Notes: a model not told the origin generated them from the letters alone. Shown: positions 1 to 9,296, counted from the stretch's first letter. The stretch: 64,000 bases of DNA from Defluviitaleaceae bacterium (GCA_009779935.1 WRAX01000009.1:1-64000), one strand, 5' to 3'. Numbers and translations: made by a program.

Positions 1-69
1 CAAGCTGCAACTGCCATGCTTGCACAAGGCAACCAAGCACCACAATCTATCCTACAATTACTTGGATAA
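1..69 (+). CDS. Flagellin, C-terminal end (partial, 5' end outside window)
   Basis: Frame 1 reads QAATAMLAQGNQAPQSILQLLG*, the typical flagellin C-terminus (AxxAMLAQANQxPQxxLxLL). Confidence 0.85.
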   Translation, partial: QAATAMLAQGNQAPQSILQLLG

Positions 70-87
70 TTTCCTATATAGGATATT

Positions 88-115
88 AAAAACACCGCCT
101 TTGGGCGGTGTTTTT
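88..115 (+). terminator. Intrinsic terminator after flagellin
   Basis: AAAAACACCGCC-ttt-GGGCGGTGTTTTT hairpin with T run. Confidence 0.85.
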
Positions 116-183
116 GTTTGGGGGCTTACACTTGCCTTTTCCGTATAATCCATGTTATAATGGTGGGGCAAGGAGTTGATGAA

Positions 184-1473
184 ATGAAAATTTTAATTAT
201 AGATGAAAAAACTGCAGGGCAAGCCCATGAGGATATCCTTGCCCGCAATATCCAGGGTGCTGACATTGTTTTGGTGGACACAGCCATGGAAAAGCTTGCC
301 GCCATCGATGGCAACACGGCCACGCTTGAAGAGGTGGCCACAGGGCGTTTGCGCCACCAACAATTTGATATTTTGGTTGCTGTACAACCCTTCCCGGTAG
401 GTGGAGATTTTGGGGATGTTTTGCAATTGAAGGAAGGGGGCTGCCCAAAGCTTCAATGGCGCCGGATTGAGAGGTTTTTGCGAGCCGGTTGCTACGCCGC
501 CGCAACCATTGCGGGGGACTGTATATCATCGGCGCAGGCGGCAATTAACCTTTATACAAACGGCGTGATGCCAACTATCGTTACTACAACATCTCATTTT
601 CCAAAAGGTTTTGACAGGGACATATCAACCTATTTTAGCAAACAACTTAAAGGCTGGGGCATCGCCATCCAGCACACATATCACCCATATCTGCCCCAAG
701 AGGCAGGCAGGGCAACCCTGTTTTTTGGTGACCATTTAGCAGAGCAAAGACAAACCCATAGGGTGCTGGCCCCTGCATTGGTAGAAAAATTTGGGAGCGA
801 GCGAGCATTGGCGGTACTGGCAACGGTAAAACGCTGCCTTGTGCCACAGAGCAAGGAAGGGGCCTTGTCCGTGTCCGCCGGATTTTTGCAAGCGGCAACA
901 ACGGGGACTAATGAGGGGCGGTTGGTTAAAACTGCAACTAACTACATTTACAGCGTTTTGCCCGTGCATGCCGGTTTTATCAAGCTTATTTACGGTGCTT
1001 GCGGCAAAATTTACGGTTTTTCTGCCATCGGTTCCGGGGCGGAGGGGTTTGTGGATATTATGACCACAATAATCACCCAAGGTGGTAGCGTGCACACCTT
1101 GGCAAATGCCGGGCTTATAAGCAATTTTGGAGCCCTTGTAAAGCTAGGCAAAATCGCCCTTGCTGTCATAAACCGCCAAATACGCATGGCTTATGCGGAC
1201 GAGGTGGCCGAGCCAAGCAATGGCACAATATTGCTGGATGTGCGCAACCAAGAGGAATTTGCGGATGGCCATGCGGCAAACTCCATCAACGTACCCGTTG
1301 CGGATATAAAGTATGCCACCCACTTGTTGGAAAATGCCTGGGATATTATCACAATAAGCGGCAAAGGGGAAAGGGCGCAGGATGCCGCACGATTTTTGAC
1401 CGAAAGGGGCTACAAAGCCCGCATCCTAACCGGCGGGCTGGATTATTTTAGAATGGTAGAGGGTGGGATTTGA
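184..1473 (+). CDS. Rhodanese-domain protein with a degenerate pyridine-nucleotide-disulfide-reductase-like (CoADR-like) N-terminal region
   Basis: C-term ILLDVRNQEEFADGHAANSINVP is rhodanese-like; the middle FIKLIYGACGKIYGFSAIGSGAEGFVDIMTTIITQGGSVHTLANAGL resembles the disulfide reductase dimerisation domain. Start chosen at ATG 184 behind AAGGAG. Confidence 0.6.
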   Translation: MKILIIDEKTAGQAHEDILARNIQGADIVLVDTAMEKLAAIDGNTATLEEVATGRLRHQQFDILVAVQPFPVGGDFGDVLQLKEGGCPKLQWRRIERFLRAGCYAAATIAGDCISSAQAAINLYTNGVMPTIVTTTSHFPKGFDRDISTYFSKQLKGWGIAIQHTYHPYLPQEAGRATLFFGDHLAEQRQTHRVLAPALVEKFGSERALAVLATVKRCLVPQSKEGALSVSAGFLQAATTGTNEGRLVKTATNYIYSVLPVHAGFIKLIYGACGKIYGFSAIGSGAEGFVDIMTTIITQGGSVHTLANAGLISNFGALVKLGKIALAVINRQIRMAYADEVAEPSNGTILLDVRNQEEFADGHAANSINVPVADIKYATHLLENAWDIITISGKGERAQDAARFLTERGYKARILTGGLDYFRMVEGGI

Positions 1474-4400
1474 TGCAAAACTTTACCCATTTACATGTGC
1501 ATACAGAATATAGCCTGCTGGATGGATCCGCTAAAATTAAGGAACTTACAGCAAAAGCGGCGGAAATGGGCATGGAGGCTATGGCCATAACCGACCACGG
1601 CAATATGTTTGGTGTTATCGACTTTTATAAGGCAGCGAAAAAGGCGGGCATTAAGCCTATTTTGGGTTGTGAGGTTTATGTGGCGGTGCGCAGCCGTCTG
1701 GACAGGGGCAGCAGGCAGGATGACGGTTATTACCACTTGGTTTTGCTGGCGGAAAATAACTTGGGCTATCAAAACTTGATGAAGTTGGTTAGTTTGGGCT
1801 ATACCGAAGGTTTTTACTACAAGCCACGCATTGATTTGGAGCTGTTACGCAGGTATAATGAAGGGCTGATTTGCCTTTCCGCTTGCTTATCAGGGCCTGT
1901 TGCCAGAAATGTGCTTAGGGTGGGCTACGAGCGGGGCAAGCAGGAAGCTGAGATTTACAAGGAAATTTTTGGCAAAAAAAGGTTTTTTTTGGAATTACAA
2001 AACCACGGCATGCCCGAGCAAAAGGCGGTAAATGAGGCACTTGTGCAAATGGCGCATGAGCTGGATTTGGAGCTGGTTGCCACCAATGACATCCATTATT
2101 TAGAAAAGGATGATGCCAAAGCCCATGAAGTGCTTTTGTGCATACAAACAGGCAAAACCATGCTGGATACGGACCGCATGAGCTATAAAGGTGACCAATA
2201 CTACCTAAAAACCGCCGAGGAGATGTGCATTGCCTTTAAGGATTTGCCGCAGGCTTTGGAAAACACCATGCACATTGCCCGCCGTTGCAATGTGGAAATT
2301 GATTTTGAAGGGCACAAATTACCCAGATACAACTGCCCAAACGGCTTTACAGCAGGGGAGTATCTGCGCAAAATAACCTACGAAGGGCTTGCATACCGAT
2401 ACGCCGAATTAACCGAAGCCATAACTGCCCGTGCGGATTTTGAGCTTAACACAATCCTATCCATGGGTTTTTGTGACTATTTTTTGGTGGTATGGGATTT
2501 TATTGCATTTGCCCAGAAAAATGGCATTGCGGTCGGGCCCGGCCGTGGCACATCCGCCGCCAGCATTGTGGCCTATGCCCTAAAAATTACCAATGTGGAT
2601 CCTTTGAAGTTTAACCTGCTTTTTGAGCGGTTTTTGAACCCCGAGCGCATCTCTATGCCTGATATTGACATTGATTTTTGCGTGGAAAGGCGGCAGGAGG
2701 TTATTGACTATGTGGTGGGCAAATATGGGCAGGACCATGTTGCGCAAATAATCACATTCGGGACAATGGGCGCAAAAGCCGTTGTGCGGGACGTGGGACG
2801 CGGGCTTGGTATGCCGTATAGCGAAGTGGATGCAATTGCTAAAATGATACCCTTTAGCCTTGGTATAACATTAGACAAGGCTTTGGAACGGGATGCCGCC
2901 CTGCGGCAGGAATACGAAACAAACCAGCGAGCAAAGGATTTAATTGATATGGCACGCCGCCTGGAAGGGCTTCCCCGCCATGCTTCCACCCATGCGGCTG
3001 GGGTGGTTATTTCCGATGCGCCCTTAACCCACTACCTGCCCCTGCACGCCAGTGATGGTGTGGTAACCACCCAGTTTTCCATGGGTGTTTTGGAGGAGCT
3101 TGGGCTGCTTAAAATGGATTTTCTTGGCTTGCGCACGCTTACAGTCATCAAACACGCTATGGACGAGGTTTATCGCCGCCACGGGGTAAAATTAAGTCCG
3201 GAAACCATGGATATGGAAGACAAGCGGGTATTTGAAACCATTTCTGCCGGGCGCACTGACGGCATGTTTCAACTGGAAAGCCGTGGTATGACCCAGTTTA
3301 TGAAGGAGTTAAAACCATCCAGCATAGCCGACTTAACGGCGGGCATCTCCCTTTTCCGTCCCGGGCCTATGGATTTTATTCCAAAGTATATTAAAGCAAA
3401 AAATGGTGGCTCTGTCACCTATACCCACCCACGGTTGGAGCCTATTTTAAGGGAAACCTATGGTTGTATTGTCTACCAAGAGCAGGTTATGCAAATTGTG
3501 CGGGACTTGGCAGGATACAGTATGGCACGGGCGGATTTAATACGCCGTGCCATGAGCAAGAAAGAAGAAGCCGTAATGGCAAGGGAAAAGCAGTTTTTTG
3601 TACACGGCATACCCGGTGAGGTGGCAGGCTGTATAGCAAATGGCATACCGGAAAATATTGCCCGGGAAATATGGGACGAGATGGCGGATTTTGCCAAATA
3701 CGCCTTTAACAAAGCGCATGCTGTGGCATATGCCACCATTGGCTACCAGACGGGGTGGCTAAAAATTTACTATCCTGCGGAGTTTATGGCGGCTTTGCTA
3801 ACCAGTGTTATGTACAATTTGGACAATGTGGCGGCATATATAAACGAATGTAAGCGTATGGACATTAAGGTGTTGCCGCCCGATGTAAACCATAGTTTTG
3901 GGCATTTTACCGTGGCGGGGGATGGGCAGATAAGCTTTGGCATGAATGCCATAAAAAACCTTGGCAGGCCCACCGTGGCAGCACTTACACAAAGCCGTGA
4001 AAAACATGGCGCATTCAAAAGCCTAACCGATTTTTTGACCCGCCTACCTGATGGGGAGATTAATAAGCGGTCACTGGAAGCGTTGATTAAGGCGGGCGCA
4101 TTTTCGGGTTTTGGCGGGCGCAGAAGCCAGTATATGGCTGTGCATGAAAGCCTTATAAATGCCGTAAACACCAACCGCAGGTTTAATATGAGCGGGCAAA
4201 TTAGCCTTATGGACATGTCCAGCCAAAGCGATACAGATGCCTTTGCCGACCAATTGCCCGATTTGCCGGAATTTTCTACGGAAAAGTTATTGGCGGATGA
4301 AAAAGAGGTGTTGGGAATTTATGTTAGCGGACATCCTATTTTGGCATATGAAGACCAGATGAAGCCCCATATAACCGCATACAGCCGTGATTTTATGCAG

Positions 4401-4961
4401 GGTGATGAGGGCAGCCATGAGGATGAAGAGCAGGAGCAAACCCTGCACGATGGGCAAAGGGTGGTTGTTGGCGGACTAATAACCCATAAAAAGGTAACAT
4501 ATACCCGCAAAAATGCCACCGCCATGTGTTTTATGACCATTGAGGATATTTATGGATATTTGGAAGTTATTGTATTCCCCGCCGCATTTGCAACCCTTGC
4601 AGGCCAATTGCACGAAGGGCGTGCGGTGATTATAGAGGGCAAAGTGTCCGCGCGGGAGGAGCAGGCAAGCTCTGTTATATGTGAAAATTTGAGATTTTTA
4701 GAAAAGGGTTTAGAAACCACAAAAGGCACAAAATACACAAAAACGCTGTGGCTTAAAATACCGGAAGAAAGCACAGTGTTGCCGGAGGATTTATTGGAGA
4801 CAATGTCCCGTTACGGCGGCACAACCCCTGTGGTGATTTATGACGAAAAGGCAGGTAAACCCTTGCGGGTGCTGCCCCAACATTGGATAAATGCTGACAA
4901 TTTTACTCTAATCAACCAATTGCGGCAATTGCTGGGCGAGCGGCATGTTATATTAAAATGA
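1473..4961 (+). CDS. dnaE: DNA polymerase III subunit alpha
   Basis: PHP motif THLHVHTEYSLLDGS, PDIDIDF catalytic motif, C-terminal OB fold. Confidence 0.97.
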   Translation: MQNFTHLHVHTEYSLLDGSAKIKELTAKAAEMGMEAMAITDHGNMFGVIDFYKAAKKAGIKPILGCEVYVAVRSRLDRGSRQDDGYYHLVLLAENNLGYQNLMKLVSLGYTEGFYYKPRIDLELLRRYNEGLICLSACLSGPVARNVLRVGYERGKQEAEIYKEIFGKKRFFLELQNHGMPEQKAVNEALVQMAHELDLELVATNDIHYLEKDDAKAHEVLLCIQTGKTMLDTDRMSYKGDQYYLKTAEEMCIAFKDLPQALENTMHIARRCNVEIDFEGHKLPRYNCPNGFTAGEYLRKITYEGLAYRYAELTEAITARADFELNTILSMGFCDYFLVVWDFIAFAQKNGIAVGPGRGTSAASIVAYALKITNVDPLKFNLLFERFLNPERISMPDIDIDFCVERRQEVIDYVVGKYGQDHVAQIITFGTMGAKAVVRDVGRGLGMPYSEVDAIAKMIPFSLGITLDKALERDAALRQEYETNQRAKDLIDMARRLEGLPRHASTHAAGVVISDAPLTHYLPLHASDGVVTTQFSMGVLEELGLLKMDFLGLRTLTVIKHAMDEVYRRHGVKLSPETMDMEDKRVFETISAGRTDGMFQLESRGMTQFMKELKPSSIADLTAGISLFRPGPMDFIPKYIKAKNGGSVTYTHPRLEPILRETYGCIVYQEQVMQIVRDLAGYSMARADLIRRAMSKKEEAVMAREKQFFVHGIPGEVAGCIANGIPENIAREIWDEMADFAKYAFNKAHAVAYATIGYQTGWLKIYYPAEFMAALLTSVMYNLDNVAAYINECKRMDIKVLPPDVNHSFGHFTVAGDGQISFGMNAIKNLGRPTVAALTQSREKHGAFKSLTDFLTRLPDGEINKRSLEALIKAGAFSGFGGRRSQYMAVHESLINAVNTNRRFNMSGQISLMDMSSQSDTDAFADQLPDLPEFSTEKLLADEKEVLGIYVSGHPILAYEDQMKPHITAYSRDFMQGDEGSHEDEEQEQTLHDGQRVVVGGLITHKKVTYTRKNATAMCFMTIEDIYGYLEVIVFPAAFATLAGQLHEGRAVIIEGKVSAREEQASSVICENLRFLEKGLETTKGTKYTKTLWLKIPEESTVLPEDLLETMSRYGGTTPVVIYDEKAGKPLRVLPQHWINADNFTLINQLRQLLGERHVILK

Positions 4962-4980
4962 TTTGCCGAGGAGGGATAAA

Positions 4981-5679
4981 ATGGTTATTCAGCCCAAATT
5001 TGAAATACCGCAATATTTAATAAAAATACTGGGTATCGACAAAATTTTGGGAAGTGACGGTGTTATTTGCGAGCAAGAAGTTGCGGAAGAACAAGCTGGG
5101 GTTGATAAATTAGGATTTGTGGGCAATGCTAAAAATTTTGCAAGCCACTTGCCTGTTAAAGTTAGTGATTTACCGGCACTTGCGAAAAAGGCTTTGAAAA
5201 TCAAGGCTATACCTGCTCTCGTGGCAGGTGCGGTTACGGGCAAGGCACTGGTTGCTGCCGGCATTGGCGTGGCAGTAGCTGGGGTTGCCTGCGGCTCCAT
5301 TTACCTTGCGAAAAAAATCAAAAGCAAGCGGCAGGCGCAGGCGCAAAAGATTATCGGGGATTATAATATCTCGCTGGTAATGTATTTGGATGCTATTGAC
5401 AATCAAAGGCTTGATAGGGAAATTGTAAAATCTTTGATAGAAGATTTGGGCAAGTTGGAGGAAATTGTAAAATCTGAAAAAGTAGAAATCAACTTTTCGG
5501 GCAGGGCTCTTAATGCCCTTAAAAAATGCTTGTTGGATTATACAGAACAGTTGGTTAAAGCCAATGAGGGGGCAAGGCAAGAGGTAAGGGCGTTTACTGC
5601 CACCACATCAAAAGACCCATTTATCAACTTAAACCACTACTTAGAAATACAGAGAAAGATTTTTGAAACCACGGATTAA
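4981..5679 (+). CDS. Hypothetical protein with a central hydrophobic segment
   Basis: ORF with SD GAGGAGG; hydrophobic/Ala-Gly-rich segment ALVAGAVTGKALVAAGIGVAVAGVACGSIYLA; no family recognised. Confidence 0.7.
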   Translation: MVIQPKFEIPQYLIKILGIDKILGSDGVICEQEVAEEQAGVDKLGFVGNAKNFASHLPVKVSDLPALAKKALKIKAIPALVAGAVTGKALVAAGIGVAVAGVACGSIYLAKKIKSKRQAQAQKIIGDYNISLVMYLDAIDNQRLDREIVKSLIEDLGKLEEIVKSEKVEINFSGRALNALKKCLLDYTEQLVKANEGARQEVRAFTATTSKDPFINLNHYLEIQRKIFETTD

Positions 5680-5778
5680 CTCCAAATCACAATTTCACCC
5701 TCCTGGAATCTACCGCTGAATGGCTAAAACCAAGCCATTAAGCTGCCGATTCTCTGGCCGGTGAAATTGGATTGGAGT
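5679..5778 (+). promoter_or_regulatory. Candidate structured RNA leader upstream of pyk
   Basis: ACTCCAaATCaCAATTTCACC (5679-5699) pairs with GGTGAAATTGGATTGGAGT (5760-5778): 19 bp with two single-A bulges, enclosing nested GAATC/GATTC and AATGGCT/AGCCATT helices. Confidence 0.5.
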
Positions 5779-5815
5779 AAACCTGCACTTACTTTTGAAA
5801 ACCAAGGAGGTAAAT

Positions 5816-7579
5816 ATGCTTAGAAAAACCAAAATTGTAGCTACCATAGGTCCCGCAACATGGGAAGTGGACACCATTAAGCAACTGATAAATGCTGGTG
5901 TTAATGTGGCACGTATCAACTTTTCCCACGGCGACCATGAAACACATGCAACCACCGTTGGCAAAATAAAACAAGCAAGGGAGGAGCTGGACGCACCCCT
6001 TGCCATCATGCTGGACACAAAAGGCCCCGAAATACGCATAAAAACCTTCGTGGCCGGTGAAGCCCAGTTGGTTAAGGGGCAAAGGTTTACATTAACCCCC
6101 GAGGATGTGGAAGGGGACGAAAACCGTGTGTCTATCACCTACAAAGGGCTTGCGGGTGACATTTCTGTCGGCTCCAAAATCCTGGTGGATGATGGGTTGG
6201 TGGAGCTGCGTGTGACAAATATCACAGATGCGGGCGATGTGGAATGCACCACCTTAAATGACGGTATTTTGGGCAATAATAAGGGTATAAACCTGCCCGA
6301 TGCCCATGTTTCCCTACCCTCGCTAACCCAACAGGATATTGAGGACATAAAATTTGGCATAAAGCATGATTTGGACTTTGTTGCTGCCAGCTTTGTGCGT
6401 ACAGCCAAAGATGTGCTGGAAATACGCCAGGTTTTGGAGGATAATGGGGGCAACAACATACTTATCATTGCCAAAATCGAAAATCGTGAAGGCGTTGACA
6501 ATCTTCGTTCTATTTTGGAGGTTGCGGACAGTATAATGGTTGCAAGGGGCGACATGGGGGTGGAAATACCGCCGGAAGAAGTGCCGCTTATCCAAAAATA
6601 CATGATAAAAGAAGCGAATAAGGTGGGCAAGCCCGTTATAACTGCCACCCAAATGCTGGAATCTATGGTAAGTAATCCACGCCCAACCCGTGCAGAAGCC
6701 AACGATGTTGCCAATGCCATTTTTGACGGCACAGATGCCATCATGCTTTCGGGCGAAACTGCCAAGGGTGCATATCCCGTGGAAAGCGTTAAAATGATGG
6801 ATAGGATAGCACGTGAAATTGAAGATAGCGTGGATTACACCAAAAGCTTAAAACAGTGGAGTGGGGGGCATGTGGTAAATATTACCAATGCTATTACCCA
6901 CGCCGCCGTGGGCATGGCGGCGGAGCTGGGTGCAGCTTGTATTGCTACTGTAACAAAATCGGGCTTTACTGCCCGCATGGTGGCGAAATTTCGCCCTGCC
7001 TGCCCGGCCATCGCCGTTGCTACAAGTGACAAATTGTGGCGGCAAATGTCATTATTATGGGGTATTATCGCCGCCCGCACGGATATTGTGCACAAAGACA
7101 GTGAATTATTTGACCTTGCTGCCCAAAACGCCAAGGATGCGGGGCTTGCCAAAAATGGGGATGCAGTGGTGATTGTGGCCGGTGTGCCCGTGGGCGTTAG
7201 CGGCTCCACAAACCTGATAAAGGTGCATGTTTTGGGCAATGTGCTAACCCGTGGGCGTGGCGTGGGCAGTGGTGTGGTTGTGGGCAAATCTGTCATCTTC
7301 CGCCCTTGTGAGGGCAATGAGAAGAAGTTTGTGGAAGGGGATATACTTGTAGCAACCACCACCGATGACAGCCTAATGGACTATATACGCAAAGCAGGTG
7401 CGGTTGTGGTGGGCAGCGACCAAAATATGGATCAAACCCATGCCGAAATTGCCTGCAAAGCCCTAAAAAAACCCCTTATCATCAGCAACGAAATGGTAAC
7501 GGATATTATCCACAATAATATCACAGTAACTGTTGACGGGAATGCAGGTTTTGTGTATAATGGAGTTATGAATAACTAA
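5816..7579 (+). CDS. pyk: Pyruvate kinase (with C-terminal PEP-utilising-type domain)
   Basis: MLRKTKIVATIGPAT, MLDTKGPEIR, MVARGDMGVEIP, and a C-terminal swivelling domain GRGVGSGVVVGKSVI; SD AAGGAGG. Confidence 0.97.
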   Translation: MLRKTKIVATIGPATWEVDTIKQLINAGVNVARINFSHGDHETHATTVGKIKQAREELDAPLAIMLDTKGPEIRIKTFVAGEAQLVKGQRFTLTPEDVEGDENRVSITYKGLAGDISVGSKILVDDGLVELRVTNITDAGDVECTTLNDGILGNNKGINLPDAHVSLPSLTQQDIEDIKFGIKHDLDFVAASFVRTAKDVLEIRQVLEDNGGNNILIIAKIENREGVDNLRSILEVADSIMVARGDMGVEIPPEEVPLIQKYMIKEANKVGKPVITATQMLESMVSNPRPTRAEANDVANAIFDGTDAIMLSGETAKGAYPVESVKMMDRIAREIEDSVDYTKSLKQWSGGHVVNITNAITHAAVGMAAELGAACIATVTKSGFTARMVAKFRPACPAIAVATSDKLWRQMSLLWGIIAARTDIVHKDSELFDLAAQNAKDAGLAKNGDAVVIVAGVPVGVSGSTNLIKVHVLGNVLTRGRGVGSGVVVGKSVIFRPCEGNEKKFVEGDILVATTTDDSLMDYIRKAGAVVVGSDQNMDQTHAEIACKALKKPLIISNEMVTDIIHNNITVTVDGNAGFVYNGVMNN

Positions 7580-7604
7580 TTACTAAGACAAGGGGTGCTT
7601 GACC

Positions 7605-7757
7605 ATGGGGATGACTGATAGGCAGTTTGATTCATATCAACTTAGACTATTAAGGGACTTGGAGAGGATTTTGGCTGATTTGAAAGCTATGAATGTCCAA
7701 AACAAAGATCTTGAAACCCTTGTGGAAGACTTAAAAAATGAATTAAAGCGACCTTAA
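7605..7757 (+). CDS. Small protein (50 aa), function unknown
   Basis: MGMTDRQFDSYQLRLLRDLERILADLKAMNVQNKDLETLVEDLKNELKRP*, read directly; SD AAGGGGTG; absent from the supplied ORF track because it is short. Confidence 0.65.
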   Translation: MGMTDRQFDSYQLRLLRDLERILADLKAMNVQNKDLETLVEDLKNELKRP

Positions 7758-7763
7758 CAAAAA

Positions 7764-7956
7764 TTCCTGGGATGTGCGCCAGCCCATATTTTGAACCTAC
7801 ATTTGTTTTATGGGATTCCGGATTAAGTTTGACTGCCTATGACAGGCCCCAAGTTATACCGAGCTTTGCTCCACAGGGGAAGTCAGAAGCCGTCAACAGG
7901 AAACCCACCTAGCGCAGCTAGGATTCAAAATTGGGTAGCGGCATTTTGGGTTTTTT
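7764..7956 (+). ncRNA. ssrS: 6S RNA
   Basis: TGTGCGCCAGCCCATATTTTGAACC pairs with GGATTCAAAATTGGGTAGCGGCA; contains TTTTGAACCTACATTTG and CAACAGGAAACCCACCTAGC signatures typical of Firmicute 6S RNAs; ends in a T run. Boundaries approximate. Confidence 0.75.
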
Positions 7957-8024
7957 TAATTTGTCCACAACGAAGTACAACTCTGCAACGCTTCAATGCA
8001 GAGTTGTAGAGTTGTACGCAGTGG

Positions 8025-8047
8025 TTTTTTATCCGCAGGATAAAAAA
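8025..8047. terminator. Bidirectional hairpin terminator
   Basis: TTTTTTATCC-gca-GGATAAAAAA perfect inverted repeat at the 3' end of the minus-strand kinase-like gene. Confidence 0.7.
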
Positions 8048-8055
8048 GTGTGCCA

Positions 8056-8715
8056 TTACAAGCCAAAATGCTTTGATAGTGCGTTAAGTATTTCGGATTT
8101 TGTGTCCTTTTCTGCATCTTCCCTGACGAGTGTGAAAAAACCGCTACTTGCAAACTCTTCATAGGCCTTTTTGTTATTTACCTCTGCCATACAATTAAGA
8201 AAATTTTGCATGGTTTTTTCGGGGTTGTCCGCTTTCATTATCTCGCCTTTCAGAAATATCTTATCTGAATCATCACGGTCAAAAAACTTCTTAACGGACA
8301 TGGATTGGGGAGAAAGCATTATGGCAACCTGATTATAGCTTGCAACTTCACGCAACACATCAATTGGAATATTGGTATCAACAACCGTCTTTTGTGTTTG
8401 GGATACGCTTATTAGGTGCATTATCTCAAACTCTACAAGCTCTCGCTGGGTTCCGATTATCCAATCATTATACTCTTGTGGTGTTCTGTTAACAAACTCT
8501 TGCCAATCCCCCATGGTTTGGAAGTAGCAAAGGTTAGGGTGGGTTTTTGGGCTGATAAGGTTTTTGGGAACACAATCATAATTCTCGCCGCAATGCACCA
8601 GCCCATATTTATCAGCCAGCATTTTCACCATGGTGGATTTGCCGGCATAAGAAGTTCCGTTGATAAACATTACATTTTTCAAATAATGTTTTAATAAAAG
8701 ATTATTTATCTGCAT
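8056..8715 (-). CDS. P-loop kinase-like ATP-binding protein
   Basis: Walker A FINGTSYAGKST near the N-terminus; start placed at MQINNLL behind a GGAG. Confidence 0.65.
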   Translation of the reverse strand: MQINNLLLKHYLKNVMFINGTSYAGKSTMVKMLADKYGLVHCGENYDCVPKNLISPKTHPNLCYFQTMGDWQEFVNRTPQEYNDWIIGTQRELVEFEIMHLISVSQTQKTVVDTNIPIDVLREVASYNQVAIMLSPQSMSVKKFFDRDDSDKIFLKGEIMKADNPEKTMQNFLNCMAEVNNKKAYEEFASSGFFTLVREDAEKDTKSEILNALSKHFGL

Positions 8716-8868
8716 TTCAATCATCTCCGTATAGGCATTTTTTCGCATAACAACAAAGCCTAACAAAACATAGGCCATAATGGATTTGTGTTGTTAACGG
8801 ATTCTGTTTCCACCTATAAAGATGAGACCAAACACTTGTGCCACCTCAATTTTTGTTATGTACCTTTT

Positions 8869-9276
8869 CTATTCCGAATCCTTAGTGCTGATGTGCCAGT
8901 GCACCCCAAAACGATCCACAACATCACCGCATAAGGTGGCCCAAAATTGTTGGGCAAGGGCGGCAACAACTTGTCCGCCTTCTGCAAGTTTGCTAAATAC
9001 ATCCGCCACTTCTTCGGTTGTATCAAGGGAAAGCACAAGGGAGAAATATTCACCCTTTATTTTGGCTTCTCCCCCATCTGTCATGGTAATAAGTGTTCCA
9101 AATATCATTATCTCCGAGTGCATGACAAAATTTGGCGGCAAAGATTCATCCATACCGGAGTTTGGCGGGGCATCTCGAAAATAATATATCCCCTTTACCT
9201 CTGCGCCAACTGCTTCCCTGTAAAAAGCAATGGCTTCATCACAATTGCCTTGAAAAGCAATACTTGTAACAAGCAT
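8869..9276 (-). CDS. VOC/glyoxalase-fold protein (PhnB-like)
   Basis: MLVTSIAFQGNCDEAIAFYREAVGAEV ... FSKLAEGGQVVAALAQQFWATLCGDVVDRFGVHWHI, typical PhnB-like VOC. Confidence 0.85.
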   Translation of the reverse strand: MLVTSIAFQGNCDEAIAFYREAVGAEVKGIYYFRDAPPNSGMDESLPPNFVMHSEIMIFGTLITMTDGGEAKIKGEYFSLVLSLDTTEEVADVFSKLAEGGQVVAALAQQFWATLCGDVVDRFGVHWHISTKDSE

Positions 9277-9296
9277 AAAAATGTACCTCCTTGTAT

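Noticed and set aside
7931-8164. 77-aa plus-strand ORF
   Set aside because: Runs through the 6S 3' end and two hairpins and into the antisense of the kinase-like gene; not credible as coding.
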